NCBI GenBank assembly: GCA_902826615.1
Contig: CADEFN010000005.1
Coordinates: 1-64,000, forward strand
Direction of reading: 5' to 3'
Length of the DNA stretch: 64,000 bases
Source of the DNA: an uncultured Gemmatimonadota bacterium
Lineage (GTDB): Bacteria > Gemmatimonadota > Gemmatimonadetes > Gemmatimonadales > Gemmatimonadaceae
The translations under genes and the position numbers were made by a program. Positions 1-8,254 of the stretch are shown piece after piece (the first letter of the stretch is position 1; every line of letters starts with the position of its first letter). The notes beneath the pieces are model-generated. The model saw only the letters and a program-made list of their open reading frames with translations. It searched no databases and had not been told where the DNA came from.

Positions 1-300
1 GGTCGCGAGGCGGCTTTCTTGTTTTCCCTCCTGGGCTCGCGCCTCGCTGGCGCTTCGGCTGGCGGAGCCCAGGAGATTCGAGGTGCAATCGGTCGCGAGG
101 CGGCTTTCTTGTTTGTCCCTCCTGGGCTCGCGCCTCGCTGGCGCTTCGGCTGGCGGAGCCCAGAAGATTCGAGGTGCAATCGGTCGCGAGGCGGCTTTCT
201 TGTTTTCCCTCCTGGGCTCGCGCCTCGCTGGCGCTTAGGCTGGCGGAGCCTAGGAGACACGAGGTGCACTCGGCGACAGGGCGGCTTGCCTCGTTTTCCC
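1..300. repeat. Tandem direct repeat, ~90 bp unit with internal hairpin
   Basis: Three near-identical units lie at 1-90, 91-181 and 182-271, followed by a decayed partial unit to about 300. The array touches the window edge, so more copies may lie outside. In copy 1 a perfect 9-bp inverted repeat, CCTGGGCTC (30-38) and GAGCCCAGG (65-73), closes a hairpin extended by GC-rich inner bases. Copies 2 and 3 carry single changes in the right arm; one of them leaves a G-T pair. The array lies about 100 bp beyond the 3' end of the DUF389 gene. The remaining 300-393 holds no gene I can support. Function unknown; a REP-like intergenic element or transcript 3'-end structure would fit. Confidence 0.85.
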
Positions 301-393
301 CCGCATACGCCGCACGAGCAGAGGATCGTTAGGGCGTACGACCTTTCGGACAGACAGTCGCGTGGTGCGACGGGGTATAAGTTGTTTTTTGAA

Positions 394-1881
394 TCACATG
401 CGGCGCGGGGCAATGGTGTGAACGACACGGAGCGAGTCGGCGCGCAATCGTTGGATGAGGAACGTGGCTACTCGTCTGCGCTCCGCTCCGCCCGGCAGTT
501 GGCTCCAGCCGACGACCGCGGTCCGGGAGCTGTCCACCGACGCGGCCCCGATGCCCACAGATACCGCCGCCCCTGCTTGAAGGGAACGGAGCTGGGGATA
601 CAACGCCGCGAGCTCGCGCACCACATCTCCGAGCGGAAGCTCTACGCCGCGCACTCGAAGCAACTCGCCTTCCAGTAGTTTGATTCGTGAGTCTCGCGAC
701 TTGAGGGCCTCCTCGTTGCGCGTGTAGAGGTCTTCCAGAATTCCCGCGCGGACCACCTGGCCCAATTGCTCCGGCGCGATCGAACTTTCTTCCGGCTGAT
801 GAATGACCAGTCGCGCTCTTTCCAGGCCGTAGCTCGCGAGTCGCTGCCTCAGGTTGTCCACCGTCTCGTCGGAAAGCGGGCGCCCGAGGATCGTGGTTTC
901 GATCGCAGAGGAATCGCCCCCGTGTACGATCTTTGTACTGACCACGGCGCGCTCGGGGAAGTCCAGGTTGTCCGCGACGAATCGCCGTGCCGCAGACTCG
1001 AAGCGGGTCTCCCGCACCACCTGCCATGCCACAAAAAGGCTCGGCAACACGGTCAGCGCCATGGCGCAGGCCAGCAAGATGCGCCGCCGCCCAAGGCTCG
1101 CTTGATCCAGTGCTTCGACCCGATGAAAGCCAAGCAGTCGAACCACGCTCAGGGTGGCAACACAGATGAAGACAGTGTTGATAACGAACAGGTATAGTGC
1201 GCCGAAGAAGTAGGCCCAATTTCCCGTCGCTAGCCCAAACCCGGCCGTGCAGAGCGGTGGCATGAGTGCAGTGGCGATGGCTACGCCCGGGATCACATTG
1301 CCAAGATTCCCTTTGCGCGTCACTGCAAGTATCCCGGCGCTACCGCCCGCGAGGGCGATCAGTACGTCGTAGATGGTAGGCCGAGTGCGGGCCAGCAGCT
1401 CAGACTGCGCCTCGGCCAGGGGAGATATCAGGAAGTAGAGTGCCGATGTTATGAGACCTCCTGCGGCCGCGATCAGCAGGTTGCGAACTGAGCGCCGCAC
1501 CATATCGAGGTCGTTGATTCCCAGCCCGAGTCCGGCCCCCATGATGGGCCCCATCAGTGGGGAGATCAGCATCGCCCCGATGATGACGGCGGTGGAGTTG
1601 ACGTTCAATCCGACGGACGCCACCACGATCGCCAGGACAAGCGCATAAAGGTTGCCACCCTTGAACTCGATTTGGCCCTCGATTTCGCGAATCGCTCCTT
1701 CCTCGTCAGTGTCAGTGAGGCGATAGAGGGGACGGAGTGCGTCGCGAATGCGGAGCAATGGGCTGACCGCGCCTGGTGTTGTGGTATCTCGCCCCTGTCT
1801 ACTCATAGGCTTCGTGGGTCGCGAAGGGGATTGTCGCACGGACACGTCGCTGAGACGCGGATGAGTTCTGCGCGCGCTCAC
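394..1881 (-). CDS. DUF389 family membrane protein
   Basis: This is a 495-residue membrane protein of the DUF389 family (TIGR00341-like), of unknown biochemical role. A short N-terminal soluble part is followed by a block of hydrophobic helices from about residue 75 to 290. It contains the family hallmark NSTAVIIGAMLISPLMGPI and a second conserved stretch, IPGVAIATALMPPLCTAG. The C-terminal 190 residues are soluble and periplasmic or cytoplasmic. An internal Met at residue 26 is an alternative start. It begins 15 bp after the CPA1 antiporter stop on the same strand, so the two are probably co-transcribed, which hints at a role in ion or pH homeostasis. That role is inference. Confidence 0.85.
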   Translation of the reverse strand: MSARRTHPRLSDVSVRQSPSRPTKPMSRQGRDTTTPGAVSPLLRIRDALRPLYRLTDTDEEGAIREIEGQIEFKGGNLYALVLAIVVASVGLNVNSTAVIIGAMLISPLMGPIMGAGLGLGINDLDMVRRSVRNLLIAAAGGLITSALYFLISPLAEAQSELLARTRPTIYDVLIALAGGSAGILAVTRKGNLGNVIPGVAIATALMPPLCTAGFGLATGNWAYFFGALYLFVINTVFICVATLSVVRLLGFHRVEALDQASLGRRRILLACAMALTVLPSLFVAWQVVRETRFESAARRFVADNLDFPERAVVSTKIVHGGDSSAIETTILGRPLSDETVDNLRQRLASYGLERARLVIHQPEESSIAPEQLGQVVRAGILEDLYTRNEEALKSRDSRIKLLEGELLRVRGVELPLGDVVRELAALYPQLRSLQAGAAVSVGIGAASVDSSRTAVVGWSQLPGGAERRRVATFLIQRLRADSLRVVHTIAPRRM

Positions 1882-1896
1882 GCATCAGGCACCGCC

Positions 1897-3498
1897 TCAT
1901 GATGGGTCGGCCTTCCCTGGGGCCCCGAGCAATTCCTTGAGCAGGTCAGGGTCGCCGGATTCGAGCTTCAGGCGGCGTTCGGCGATTTGACGCATCAATC
2001 CCTCATGCACTTCTCTCGAAATGTCCTCTGCGCGAAATTCCTCCATCACCAACTGCGCCTCGAGTGCCAGGAGGTGACGCAACGCCTGCTGTCGATCTCG
2101 TTCCACTGCCCCCTCCTGCCGACCCAGTGTCTCCAGAACCTCACGGGCAGCCGCCAGTCGGACCTGATAGGGCGAACGCAGTGCCACGGCGTCCGGACCG
2201 TCAATCGTATCGCGCGCCAGAAGCTGGTCGATCTCCAGCAGTGCACCTTTTGCCACCCGCACTTCGGTGCGCGCCTGTTCGAGGGCGAGGCGATCCACGT
2301 CGGGACGTACGAGTCCGAGTCGGCGAAGCAGGGACGCCATGGTCATCCCCTGCAAGAGGATCGACGAAAGCACCACGCCTAACGTCATGGTCACCAATTG
2401 CTCCCGATGGGGCAGGTCACGGGGAAGGCCGAGCGCGAGGACGATGGAGAGTCCTCCGCGTATTCCACCCCATGCGAGCACCGTGGTCCATCCATGTGGG
2501 ACCGCTTCGTCCGTCCGCCGGAGCAGCGAGGTGACAGTCGCCACGACGATGAATCGGGCGATCAGCATTACCACAGTGGCGACCGCAATCTCGCGCCAGT
2601 AGGCGGCCAGTCCCCCGAGTGACACCTCGAACCCGATCAGCAGGAAAACAATGGAGTTGAGCGCAAACGCCAGGTATTCCCAGAATGAGTCGACCGCAAG
2701 CTGGGTGGTGGGCGACATGCCGTGTTCTCGGCCGACGTTGCCGAAAACCAGCCCCGAAGCCACGGTGGCAATCACACCGGACGTATGCACGTGTTCGGCG
2801 GCGACAAAGGCACCGTAGGCCGCGATTACGGTCAACGTGATTTCGATGGTTGGCTCGTCGACGCGCCTTGTGAGGTGTGAGGCGGCGAATCCCACCGCGA
2901 TCCCGATGAGTGCTCCACCAGCGGTAGTGGCCAGAAACTGCGCCGCCAGCGAGCTGACGGTGGGCGTCCCTCCGGTCACCGTCGCCAGGATGAGCGCAAA
3001 GAAGACGATCGCGGTTCCATCGTTGAGCAGGCTCTCTCCCTCGACGAGGAGATTAAGTCGTGATGGCACCTGGAGCGTGCGAAACAGGGCAACCACCGCA
3101 ATGGGGTCGGTCGCGGCGATCAGAGCTCCAAACACCAGACCCTGGCTCAGCATGAAGGTGGGATCAAGCTGGAGTCCACGGACAACCGACGCGGTCATCA
3201 ATCCAGTCACCCCGATCGCCGCTACCACGCCAGGTACGGCCAGCGAGAGAATGACGCGCGAGTTTTCGCGCAAGCGAGGCCAGCTGATGTGATAGGCGGC
3301 CTCGAAAAGCAGCCCGGGCAGGAACACCGCGAAGAGCAACTCCTGGGTAAGATGCGGTGCATCGAGCCAGCCCAGTGCCCCCAGTCCGAGGCCCGCGAGC
3401 ACCAGGGCAACCGTGTACGGAACGCGGAAGCGGCGCACCACGAGCGCGACCGCAGTCGCCACGCAGAAGAGCAGGATAAACGCGATCTCTTGGTTCAT
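1897..3498 (-). CDS. CPA1-family Na+/H+ antiporter (NhaP type)
   Basis: A 533-residue cation:proton antiporter of the inner membrane. It has about 12 hydrophobic segments over residues 1-400, including the family signatures LPGLLFEAAYHI, ATDPIAVVALFR, EGESLLNDGTAIVFF and WGGIRGGLSIVLAL. The two conserved acidic sites (ATDP and GESLLNDG) are intact. A hydrophilic, probably helical cytoplasmic tail (about residues 410-533) follows, a common regulatory feature in this family. It exchanges Na+ or K+ for protons and is the first gene of a two-gene unit with the DUF389 protein. A 175-bp non-coding stretch upstream (3499-3673) separates it from the glycosyltransferase gene. Confidence 0.9.
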   Translation of the reverse strand: MNQEIAFILLFCVATAVALVVRRFRVPYTVALVLAGLGLGALGWLDAPHLTQELLFAVFLPGLLFEAAYHISWPRLRENSRVILSLAVPGVVAAIGVTGLMTASVVRGLQLDPTFMLSQGLVFGALIAATDPIAVVALFRTLQVPSRLNLLVEGESLLNDGTAIVFFALILATVTGGTPTVSSLAAQFLATTAGGALIGIAVGFAASHLTRRVDEPTIEITLTVIAAYGAFVAAEHVHTSGVIATVASGLVFGNVGREHGMSPTTQLAVDSFWEYLAFALNSIVFLLIGFEVSLGGLAAYWREIAVATVVMLIARFIVVATVTSLLRRTDEAVPHGWTTVLAWGGIRGGLSIVLALGLPRDLPHREQLVTMTLGVVLSSILLQGMTMASLLRRLGLVRPDVDRLALEQARTEVRVAKGALLEIDQLLARDTIDGPDAVALRSPYQVRLAAAREVLETLGRQEGAVERDRQQALRHLLALEAQLVMEEFRAEDISREVHEGLMRQIAERRLKLESGDPDLLKELLGAPGKADPS

Positions 3499-3673
3499 AG
3501 ATGTCTGGCTGGGCTACACGCCGTCAACATACCGGGCGAACACCGGTCTGGGCACAGGTCTCACTCGTTCCGGGGGCGGCACCCTGCCGATTCGTCTTCT
3601 TCGCGTCCGCGCGGCATAACGCCCCAACGACGAATCCACTCACGAAACGGACCTGGGTCGCGTGCGGGGAGGA

Positions 3674-4687
3674 TCAGACCCCCGGGGACTCGCGGTATGA
3701 GTCAATGCGGTCTCGCGCTGCGCCGAGCACCGCCTCTACGTCTGCGATCGACAGCCTGTGGAACGGCTTGAACGCGAATGGATGCTTCACCACCAGCTCC
3801 CGGAACGCCACGATCTGCGGATACGCCGCACTCATGCGGGGCGCCAGGCGCAGCGCCGTCCGCAACACATCGCGAATACGGACATCCTTCCCGAACGAGT
3901 AGGCCAGGTAGCGCGACTCCACGAGATCCCAGAATGCCAGCGTCTCGGGACCTTGTTCGATCGCATCGTACTCGAGAGCGGTACACATCAGACCCCACAA
4001 GACGTTTTCTTCTCGCCCCACCATGTCGCGTGTCGGTGACGACGGCGCTTTTTCCCAGTGGCGCAAGTGCGCGCCTTCCATGGCGTAGGCGGTCGGAAAC
4101 CCGCTGCGCCACAACCGCAAGTTGAGTTCGGTCCACTCGCCCCAGTGTTCTCGTCGGGGGTTGAAGCCCCCCACGTCGAGGAACAGCCGTCGGTAACCCG
4201 CCACGGCCATCCCCTGAATGGGCATGAACCGCACGCCATGCAGATTCACACTGGGGGTCGAGTCGCGAGGTTTGAAGAGCTGCGACGTGTCTTCGACAAA
4301 CGACGGAAGGCCTATCGCCGCCACTGGCAGGCGCGCCAGCGTGTGCTCCAGCACCGCGAATACGTCGCCGTGCAGGGAGATGTCGTCGTCGACAAACATG
4401 ACCAACGGGGTTCGGCACACATTGAGCTGCTGGGCACGACCGCCCCCGATGGTGGGATGCACCGGATTGAAGTGCACATGTACGTCGAGTGTTGTCTCCA
4501 AGCCGCGAATGCGGGCCTCGACCGCCCCCAGTGACTCCCGGGTATCGCGATTGTACACGACATCTACCCGCACCTCGCCGCTGCGAGGCTGCTGGCGCAG
4601 CGATGCCAGCAGGTTGGCCAGATATGGCTCCCGCTCGGGGATCGTGAGGAGGCTGACGGTCCAGCGTGGCGTGGTGGTCTCGTTCAT
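3674..4687 (-). CDS. Family 2-type glycosyltransferase
   Basis: A 337-residue GT-A fold glycosyltransferase. The N-terminal half carries the nucleotide-sugar binding fold, with FVDDDIS at about residue 99 as the divalent-metal DxD-type motif. GGFNPRREHWGEWTELNLRLWRSGF is the acceptor/catalytic region common in GT2 enzymes. No membrane helices or signal peptide are visible, so it is probably cytoplasmic. The ATG overlaps the stop of the upstream HAD phosphatase gene (ATGA), so the two are translationally coupled. It is the last gene of a four-gene operon with an antiporter, a beta-glucosidase and the phosphatase. Donor and acceptor cannot be read from the sequence. Confidence 0.8.
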   Translation of the reverse strand: MNETTTPRWTVSLLTIPEREPYLANLLASLRQQPRSGEVRVDVVYNRDTRESLGAVEARIRGLETTLDVHVHFNPVHPTIGGGRAQQLNVCRTPLVMFVDDDISLHGDVFAVLEHTLARLPVAAIGLPSFVEDTSQLFKPRDSTPSVNLHGVRFMPIQGMAVAGYRRLFLDVGGFNPRREHWGEWTELNLRLWRSGFPTAYAMEGAHLRHWEKAPSSPTRDMVGREENVLWGLMCTALEYDAIEQGPETLAFWDLVESRYLAYSFGKDVRIRDVLRTALRLAPRMSAAYPQIVAFRELVVKHPFAFKPFHRLSIADVEAVLGAARDRIDSYRESPGV

Positions 4688-5436
4688 GTCTCTGCCTCCC
4701 GTGCAAGTTGCCGGATCACCGTCCGCCAGCCAATGACACCGCGTGGAGCCAGGAGGGTCACGCCGGCGATGGACGCGAGTTCCGGATGCCAGGTGCCATC
4801 TTGCCGCCGCACCACATAACCGCGACTAACCGTCCGAAGCATCGGGAGGTCATTGTCGCCGTCACCGACACCGGCGACCAGTGATTCCTCGGCAGGCCAG
4901 GCCATCTCGCGCAGCATCGTGCGCACTCCGGTCCCCTTGTCGGCGCCACCGGTGAGGGCAAACCACTCACCGCCCGAGGACACGACCAGACCCTGGCCTC
5001 TGAGCCGCGCGACAAGGGAGTGAAGCGTGGCGCTGCTGGCGCCTCCGGGAGCGCGAAAGAGCACTGATCCAACGCGATCTGTGGACGGCTGCAGCTCGAT
5101 CGTTGCGCCCTCCAGACTTGCCTGCAACGTTCGTCGCAGGACATCGGCCGCTGCGCCAATGCGTTCGATTCGCCACGACCGGCGCCCTGTGATCACGACG
5201 TCACGTGCACCGTCGGTCGCTGGAAACGCGAGGACGGCGCCATTCTCGGCGACCACGGGTCCGTCCAGTTGAAGATCCCGCTGCACGGCGGCCAGTTCCG
5301 CGACCGATCGACTCGACGCGAGCACGATCCGCAGTCGAGTGCGATATCGGGCCAGCGCTCGAGGCCCGAGGGCGTAGCGTCCGCTCCGGTCGAGCATGGT
5401 GTCGTCGACATCCGAGAACAGCAGAACGCTCCTCAC
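4684..5436 (-). CDS. HAD-IIB phosphatase resembling mannosyl-3-phosphoglycerate phosphatase
   Basis: A 250-residue haloacid-dehalogenase phosphatase of the Cof/MPGP branch. Motif I is DVDDT (Asp9 and Asp11 from the chosen start). The SSRSVAEL and PVVAENGAVLAFP stretches match the sugar-phosphate phosphatases of this branch, and the C-terminal VGDGDND is motif IV. I chose the GTG at 5436 because it overlaps the beta-glucosidase stop as GTGA; an upstream Met in the same frame would lie deep inside that gene. It probably removes phosphate from a glycosylated metabolite. The neighbouring glycosyltransferase suggests a two-step glycoside synthesis, but the substrate is not readable. Confidence 0.8.
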   Translation of the reverse strand: MRSVLLFSDVDDTMLDRSGRYALGPRALARYRTRLRIVLASSRSVAELAAVQRDLQLDGPVVAENGAVLAFPATDGARDVVITGRRSWRIERIGAAADVLRRTLQASLEGATIELQPSTDRVGSVLFRAPGGASSATLHSLVARLRGQGLVVSSGGEWFALTGGADKGTGVRTMLREMAWPAEESLVAGVGDGDNDLPMLRTVSRGYVVRRQDGTWHPELASIAGVTLLAPRGVIGWRTVIRQLAREAET

Positions 5437-6935
5437 GAGGCCACACTCCTGACGTCCCGAAGGCGCGCGCGCGCACCGTGGCACAGGCGCTGGTACCAAT
5501 ACGCCGAATCTTTCCACGTTCGGCGTTGCGTGGCAAAGTCGATGTGCAGCAGACCGAACCGCGGCCGATATCCCGACGCCCACTCGAAATTGTCGTACAG
5601 GCTCCACGCGTGATATCCGCGCACGTCAGCCCCACTGTGAACGGCCCGAAGGACCGATTGGATGTGTTGCTCATGGTACGCAATGCGGGCAGCGTCGTGA
5701 ATACGGCCGTCCTCGCCGGGAGTCTCATCAAACGCGCACCCGCTCTCGCATACGTAGAGTGGAATGCGACCGTACACCTGGGTGACTCCCGTCAGCACGT
5801 CGTACAACGCCCGCGGCCAGATTTCCCAGCCCATCGCTGTTCGTCCGCCTTCCTCGCGCCCAAACGAGCCCATGACCGGCTCTACACGCGGGCTGCTGAA
5901 GTCAGCGTGCCCACCGGCACCGCGAGCGTCCGAGCGGAGGTCGAAGAGGAAATAGGGTAGTGCGGGGCGGCTCCTTCCTCCGGCGGATACTACAAGCCGG
6001 TAGTAGGTATTGACGCCCACAAAGTCGAGAGGCGTGCGCGCCTCGTCGAGGTCACCGGCCTTCAGGTACAGGGCACCAACCGGAATGCTCTCAAGAAAGG
6101 CCCGGGGATAACTTCCGGCGAGCAGCGGCTGGAGGAACAAGTGATTGAACACCGCGTCTGCGTAACTGGCGGCCCAGCGATCATCCGGCGTATCGGTGGC
6201 GGGCTCACAGGGTGCCAGTGCAAAGGTCGAACCCACGCTCAGGCCGGGGCGGCCCGCTTTCATGGCACGATACCCGCGAGCATGCGCCATGGTGACGACA
6301 TGCACCGATTTCAGAAAGGCCGGGAGACTGCGACGCCCCGGTGCGTAACGTCCGAACAGGTAGCCGCGCGACGTGAAAATGAACGGCTCGTTGAACAACG
6401 ACCAGTGCGTGACGCGATCGCCAAGAGCTGCGCTAACCGCTGCGGCGTAGTCTGCAAAGCGGTCAGCGGTGTCACGTTCGGCCCAGCCGCCAGCGTCCTC
6501 GAGGGCCTGGGGCAGATCCCAATGGTATAAGGTGGGAAAGGGAGCAATGCCTGCTTCGAGCAGGGCATCAACCAATCGATCGTAGAATGCGAGTCCAGCG
6601 GCATTGATCTCGCCACGCCCCGTTGGCTGAATCCGAGGCCAAGCTACCGAAAACCGATAGCTGGACACGCCGAGCGTCTGCAGCAAGTCAACATCCTCTC
6701 GCCATCGGTGGTAGTGATCGCAGGCCATACGAGCATCGTCGCCTCGTTCGATCGCACCCGGCACGGTGCAAAACGTGTCCCAGATGGAGGGTCCACGTCC
6801 GTCGCGCTCGACTGCGCCCTCGATCTGATACGCCGATGTCGACACGCCCCACATAAAGGTCTGAGGAAAGCCCGCAACCAGATGATCTGCGGACCGATAC
6901 ATAGCGGCCGGAAGAGTGGGGCTACGAGATGGCAT
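5433..6935 (-). CDS. Glycoside hydrolase family 1 beta-glucosidase
   Basis: A 500-residue GH1 enzyme of normal length. The N-terminal signature is FMWGVSTSAYQIEGA. The acid/base Glu183 lies in FNEP and the nucleophile Glu397 in YVCESG, a variant of the usual TENG box. The C-terminal HAWSLYDNFEWASGYRPRFGL, which binds the glycone, is intact. No signal peptide is evident, so it should hydrolyse beta-glucosides or beta-galactosides in the cytoplasm. Its start overlaps the antiporter 3' end by 14 bp, and Met12 is an alternative start that avoids the overlap. The next gene starts inside its stop codon. Confidence 0.92.
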   Translation of the reverse strand: MPSRSPTLPAAMYRSADHLVAGFPQTFMWGVSTSAYQIEGAVERDGRGPSIWDTFCTVPGAIERGDDARMACDHYHRWREDVDLLQTLGVSSYRFSVAWPRIQPTGRGEINAAGLAFYDRLVDALLEAGIAPFPTLYHWDLPQALEDAGGWAERDTADRFADYAAAVSAALGDRVTHWSLFNEPFIFTSRGYLFGRYAPGRRSLPAFLKSVHVVTMAHARGYRAMKAGRPGLSVGSTFALAPCEPATDTPDDRWAASYADAVFNHLFLQPLLAGSYPRAFLESIPVGALYLKAGDLDEARTPLDFVGVNTYYRLVVSAGGRSRPALPYFLFDLRSDARGAGGHADFSSPRVEPVMGSFGREEGGRTAMGWEIWPRALYDVLTGVTQVYGRIPLYVCESGCAFDETPGEDGRIHDAARIAYHEQHIQSVLRAVHSGADVRGYHAWSLYDNFEWASGYRPRFGLLHIDFATQRRTWKDSAYWYQRLCHGARARLRDVRSVAS

Positions 6936-8136
6936 GGCGTCGGTTGGGCACCACAGCCGGGTCTTCCACCTCAGGTGTGTCGCCCGCGACCATGAGATCG
7001 GGCTCAGTGGCGGGGGCGCGTAGCAAAACGCCGGGGATGAGCGTGTTGAGTACGGTGTAGCAGATCAGGGCGCCAAACAGCCAGGTCGGGCTTTCAAATC
7101 GCTCGCGCAATATCTCGGCAAGTACCAGGGTGAACACGAGGGTGGGCAGGAGCGGCGTGGAGACCCGCAGGGCATCGCGCCACTGCTCGCGGAGCGCCAT
7201 GCGCCGCAAAAGGGCCACGGTCAGGATGCGCAAGGGTACAGCGGCGATGAGGAGAATCAGGCCCCCCGCGAGCGCTTCCCACGTCAGGTCTCGCTGCTCG
7301 ATGTGGAGCCCGGCCTTGAAGAAATAGAACGGCACAAAGAAGGACGCGAACACCTCAACGGCATGGAGCATCTTTTCTGAGGCCAGCGCCGGCAACTCCT
7401 TGCGAAATCGCTGGGCCGCGACGCCGACGAGAAAGGCGCCGACAAGGTAGTACACCCCAAGTCGCCGAGTGACAAAGGCGCAGACGAGCGCCACGATAAC
7501 GAGAAACGCAAACTCCGATTTGGGCGCAAAGGGGAGGATGATGCGCGCGAAGAGGAGAAAGGCCACCGGTACCAGCACGATCAGGCCGGCCAGCACGAGT
7601 GACGACTGCCACAGCCGCTGCACGTCGTCAGACTGCAGGAGCACGAACAGCACGCCGAGCGCGACCAACTCGGTGGAGATGGCTTTGGATTTCACCCAGA
7701 AGCGTTCGCGACTGGACAGGCCGAAACTCGGCAGCGAATCCAGGATGAAACCGGTGGACGGCGTGACGAGGGCCAGGGCCACCAGCGTTGCGGCGCGTGT
7801 CGACAGAGGCAGTAGCAGCACGAGGGCCCACGCGACGGCGGCCAGCAACGCGAGCTGTATGACGATATGCCATGCCAGTACTGGCGTCTCGGCACGCAAC
7901 TCCGCGAAGTCGACTTCAAGCCCGGCAAACAGGAACAGGGCCACGATCCCCAAGGTCGCAAACAGCTCGATTGTGGGATCGCCACCAAATAGATGCAGCG
8001 ACAAGGACACGGCGGCCCCAATGGCCAGGCTTGTCACGGCACTCGGCAGCCTGAAGCGCTGCAGAAACTTGGGCACCACGAACAGCCCGAACACGAGCAG
8101 GACGTAGGCAATCTCTCCGGTGGCAGTGAACGGCAT
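6922..8136 (-). CDS. CPA2-family cation:proton antiporter (Kef type)
   Basis: A 404-residue antiporter with about 12 hydrophobic segments and no C-terminal RCK/TrkA nucleotide-binding domain. The segments FATLGIVALFLFAGLEVDF and VTPSTGFILDSLPSFGLSS correspond to conserved helices of the Kef/NapA group. The start is set at 8136 because GGAGGA lies 8 bases upstream of that ATG; an in-frame ATG nine codons earlier has no such site. It is the first gene of a MarR-associated operon and lies behind a TTGACA/TAACAT promoter. It probably exchanges K+ or Na+ for H+. Why it is coupled to carbohydrate enzymes is unknown. Confidence 0.87.
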   Translation of the reverse strand: MPFTATGEIAYVLLVFGLFVVPKFLQRFRLPSAVTSLAIGAAVSLSLHLFGGDPTIELFATLGIVALFLFAGLEVDFAELRAETPVLAWHIVIQLALLAAVAWALVLLLPLSTRAATLVALALVTPSTGFILDSLPSFGLSSRERFWVKSKAISTELVALGVLFVLLQSDDVQRLWQSSLVLAGLIVLVPVAFLLFARIILPFAPKSEFAFLVIVALVCAFVTRRLGVYYLVGAFLVGVAAQRFRKELPALASEKMLHAVEVFASFFVPFYFFKAGLHIEQRDLTWEALAGGLILLIAAVPLRILTVALLRRMALREQWRDALRVSTPLLPTLVFTLVLAEILRERFESPTWLFGALICYTVLNTLIPGVLLRAPATEPDLMVAGDTPEVEDPAVVPNRRHAIS

Positions 8137-8166
8137 CTGGATTCCTCCGGGGGCGGCAACCACCTC

Positions 8167-8196
8167 ATGTTACTTGGATATCCAAGAAAATGTCAA
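8167..8196 (-). promoter_or_regulatory. Sigma70-type promoter of the antiporter-glycoside operon
   Basis: On the minus strand TTGACA (8196-8191) is followed by an 18-base spacer and TAACAT (8172-8167). This places the transcript start near 8160, about 25 bases before the ATG at 8136. The spacer contains the perfect palindrome CTTGGATATCCAAG, so a bound repressor would block RNA polymerase. The match to consensus is perfect at -35 and 4 of 6 at -10. Confidence 0.6.
8173..8186. promoter_or_regulatory. Perfect palindrome, probable MarR operator 1
   Basis: CTTGGATATCCAAG is a 14-bp perfect palindrome lying between the divergent antiporter and marR genes, inside the spacer of the antiporter promoter. 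MarR dimers typically bind such 14-18 bp palindromes in divergent intergenic regions. The assignment to the adjacent regulator is inference. Confidence 0.65.
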
Positions 8197-8200
8197 TACC

Positions 8201-8210
8201 CTTGGATATC
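8201..8210. promoter_or_regulatory. Second copy of operator core, probable MarR operator 2
   Basis: CTTGGATATC repeats the left ten bases of operator 1, 28 bp further along. It is followed by a degenerate right arm. It overlaps a weak plus-strand promoter candidate for the marR gene (TTGGAT at 8202, 17-base spacer, TATCGT at 8225), suggesting autoregulation. Confidence 0.5.
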
Positions 8211-8254
8211 ACAGTATCCTGGGTTATCGTGTTTCAAGTGCAATCCCATCGGAC

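Noticed and set aside
1-300. Repeats as a CRISPR array
   Set aside because: Units are about 90 bp, directly adjacent and near-identical throughout, with no unique spacers and no cas genes nearby.
3499-3673. Small gene or terminator between the antiporter and glycosyltransferase genes
   Set aside because: No frame with a convincing start and no stem with a T-run seen in these 175 bp.
4684-5436. Firm assignment as mannosyl-3-phosphoglycerate phosphatase
   Set aside because: The branch motifs fit, but the usual synthase partner is not recognisable in the neighbouring glycosyltransferase, so only the family level is claimed.
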